Shown in pieces: positions 5,205-5,216 of a stretch of 5,216 nt of DNA. Numbering within the stretch: the stretch's first letter is position 1; each line of letters starts with the position of its first letter. The position numbers were made by a program, and so were the translations under genes. Source of the DNA: Flavobacteriaceae bacterium (GTDB lineage: Bacteria > Bacteroidota > Bacteroidia > Flavobacteriales > Flavobacteriaceae); the NCBI GenBank assembly GCA_023145595.1, contig JAGLDM010000182.1, positions 1-5,216 of the forward strand, given 5' to 3'. The notes below the pieces were generated by a model, which was not told the origin of the DNA, did no database searches, and saw only the letters and a list, made by a program, of their open reading frames with translations.

Positions 5205-5216
5205 CACCAGTGTGTT
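5201..5216. repeat. Perfect 7-2-7 palindrome at the window end
   Basis: AACACAC (5201-5207) and GTGTGTT (5210-5216) are exact reverse complements around CA. The palindrome finishes on the last base of the window, so a longer structure may continue to the right. Its alternating A/C arms stand out from the A/T-only sequence around it. It lies 36 bp after the recombinase stop and is a candidate recombination or binding site, or half of a terminator. Confidence 0.5.

Noticed and set aside
5170..5216. CRISPR array start.
   Set aside because: Only a single palindrome is visible, with no direct repeat and spacer pattern and no cas gene in the window.

Overview
The window is AT-rich DNA that looks like a chromosome segment of a member of the Flavobacteriaceae (Bacteroidota). 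The signs are the gene neighbourhood (mutL, a small [14 protein letters not shown] membrane protein, ribH, a membrane-anchored TPR protein, recF and a DUF721/DciA gene), protein sequences typical of flavobacteria, start sites that mostly lack a Shine-Dalgarno sequence, and promoter-like strings matching the Bacteroidota pattern TTG-N(17-23)-TAnnTTTG. I would not name a genus from this much sequence.

Positions 1-1967 hold a leftward gene cluster. In transcription order it is a TPR protein with one membrane segment (1967-1197), lumazine synthase ribH (1187-714), a 131-bp gap, a 95-residue single-pass membrane protein (582-295), and the start of mutL (295-1, cut by the window edge). The gap holds a perfect 20-bp hairpin. 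A consensus-like promoter overlaps that hairpin, so the block may be two transcription units: TPR-ribH, and small protein-mutL. The small protein and mutL share one base (TAATG).

Positions 1968-2081 are a divergent intergenic region. To the right, recF (2082-3161) and a DUF721/DciA-like gene (3161-3457) form a tight pair that also overlaps by one base (TAATG). Together with mutL this is a DNA repair and replication neighbourhood.

From about 3458 to the right edge the character changes from core genes to what looks like an accessory module. It has an inverted repeat with a 52-nt spacer just after dciA, a leftward small zinc-ribbon protein of unknown function (3946-3569), an 88-bp divergent intergenic region with three TACG motifs spaced exactly 11 bp apart, and a rightward XerC/D-like tyrosine recombinase with all catalytic residues (4035-5165). 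The last 51 bases hold an imperfect inverted repeat and then a perfect 7-2-7 palindrome that ends on the last base. This layout suggests an integrase at one end of a mobile or recombining region that continues to the right. What it acts on lies outside the window, so any cassette-array or island reading is a hypothesis.
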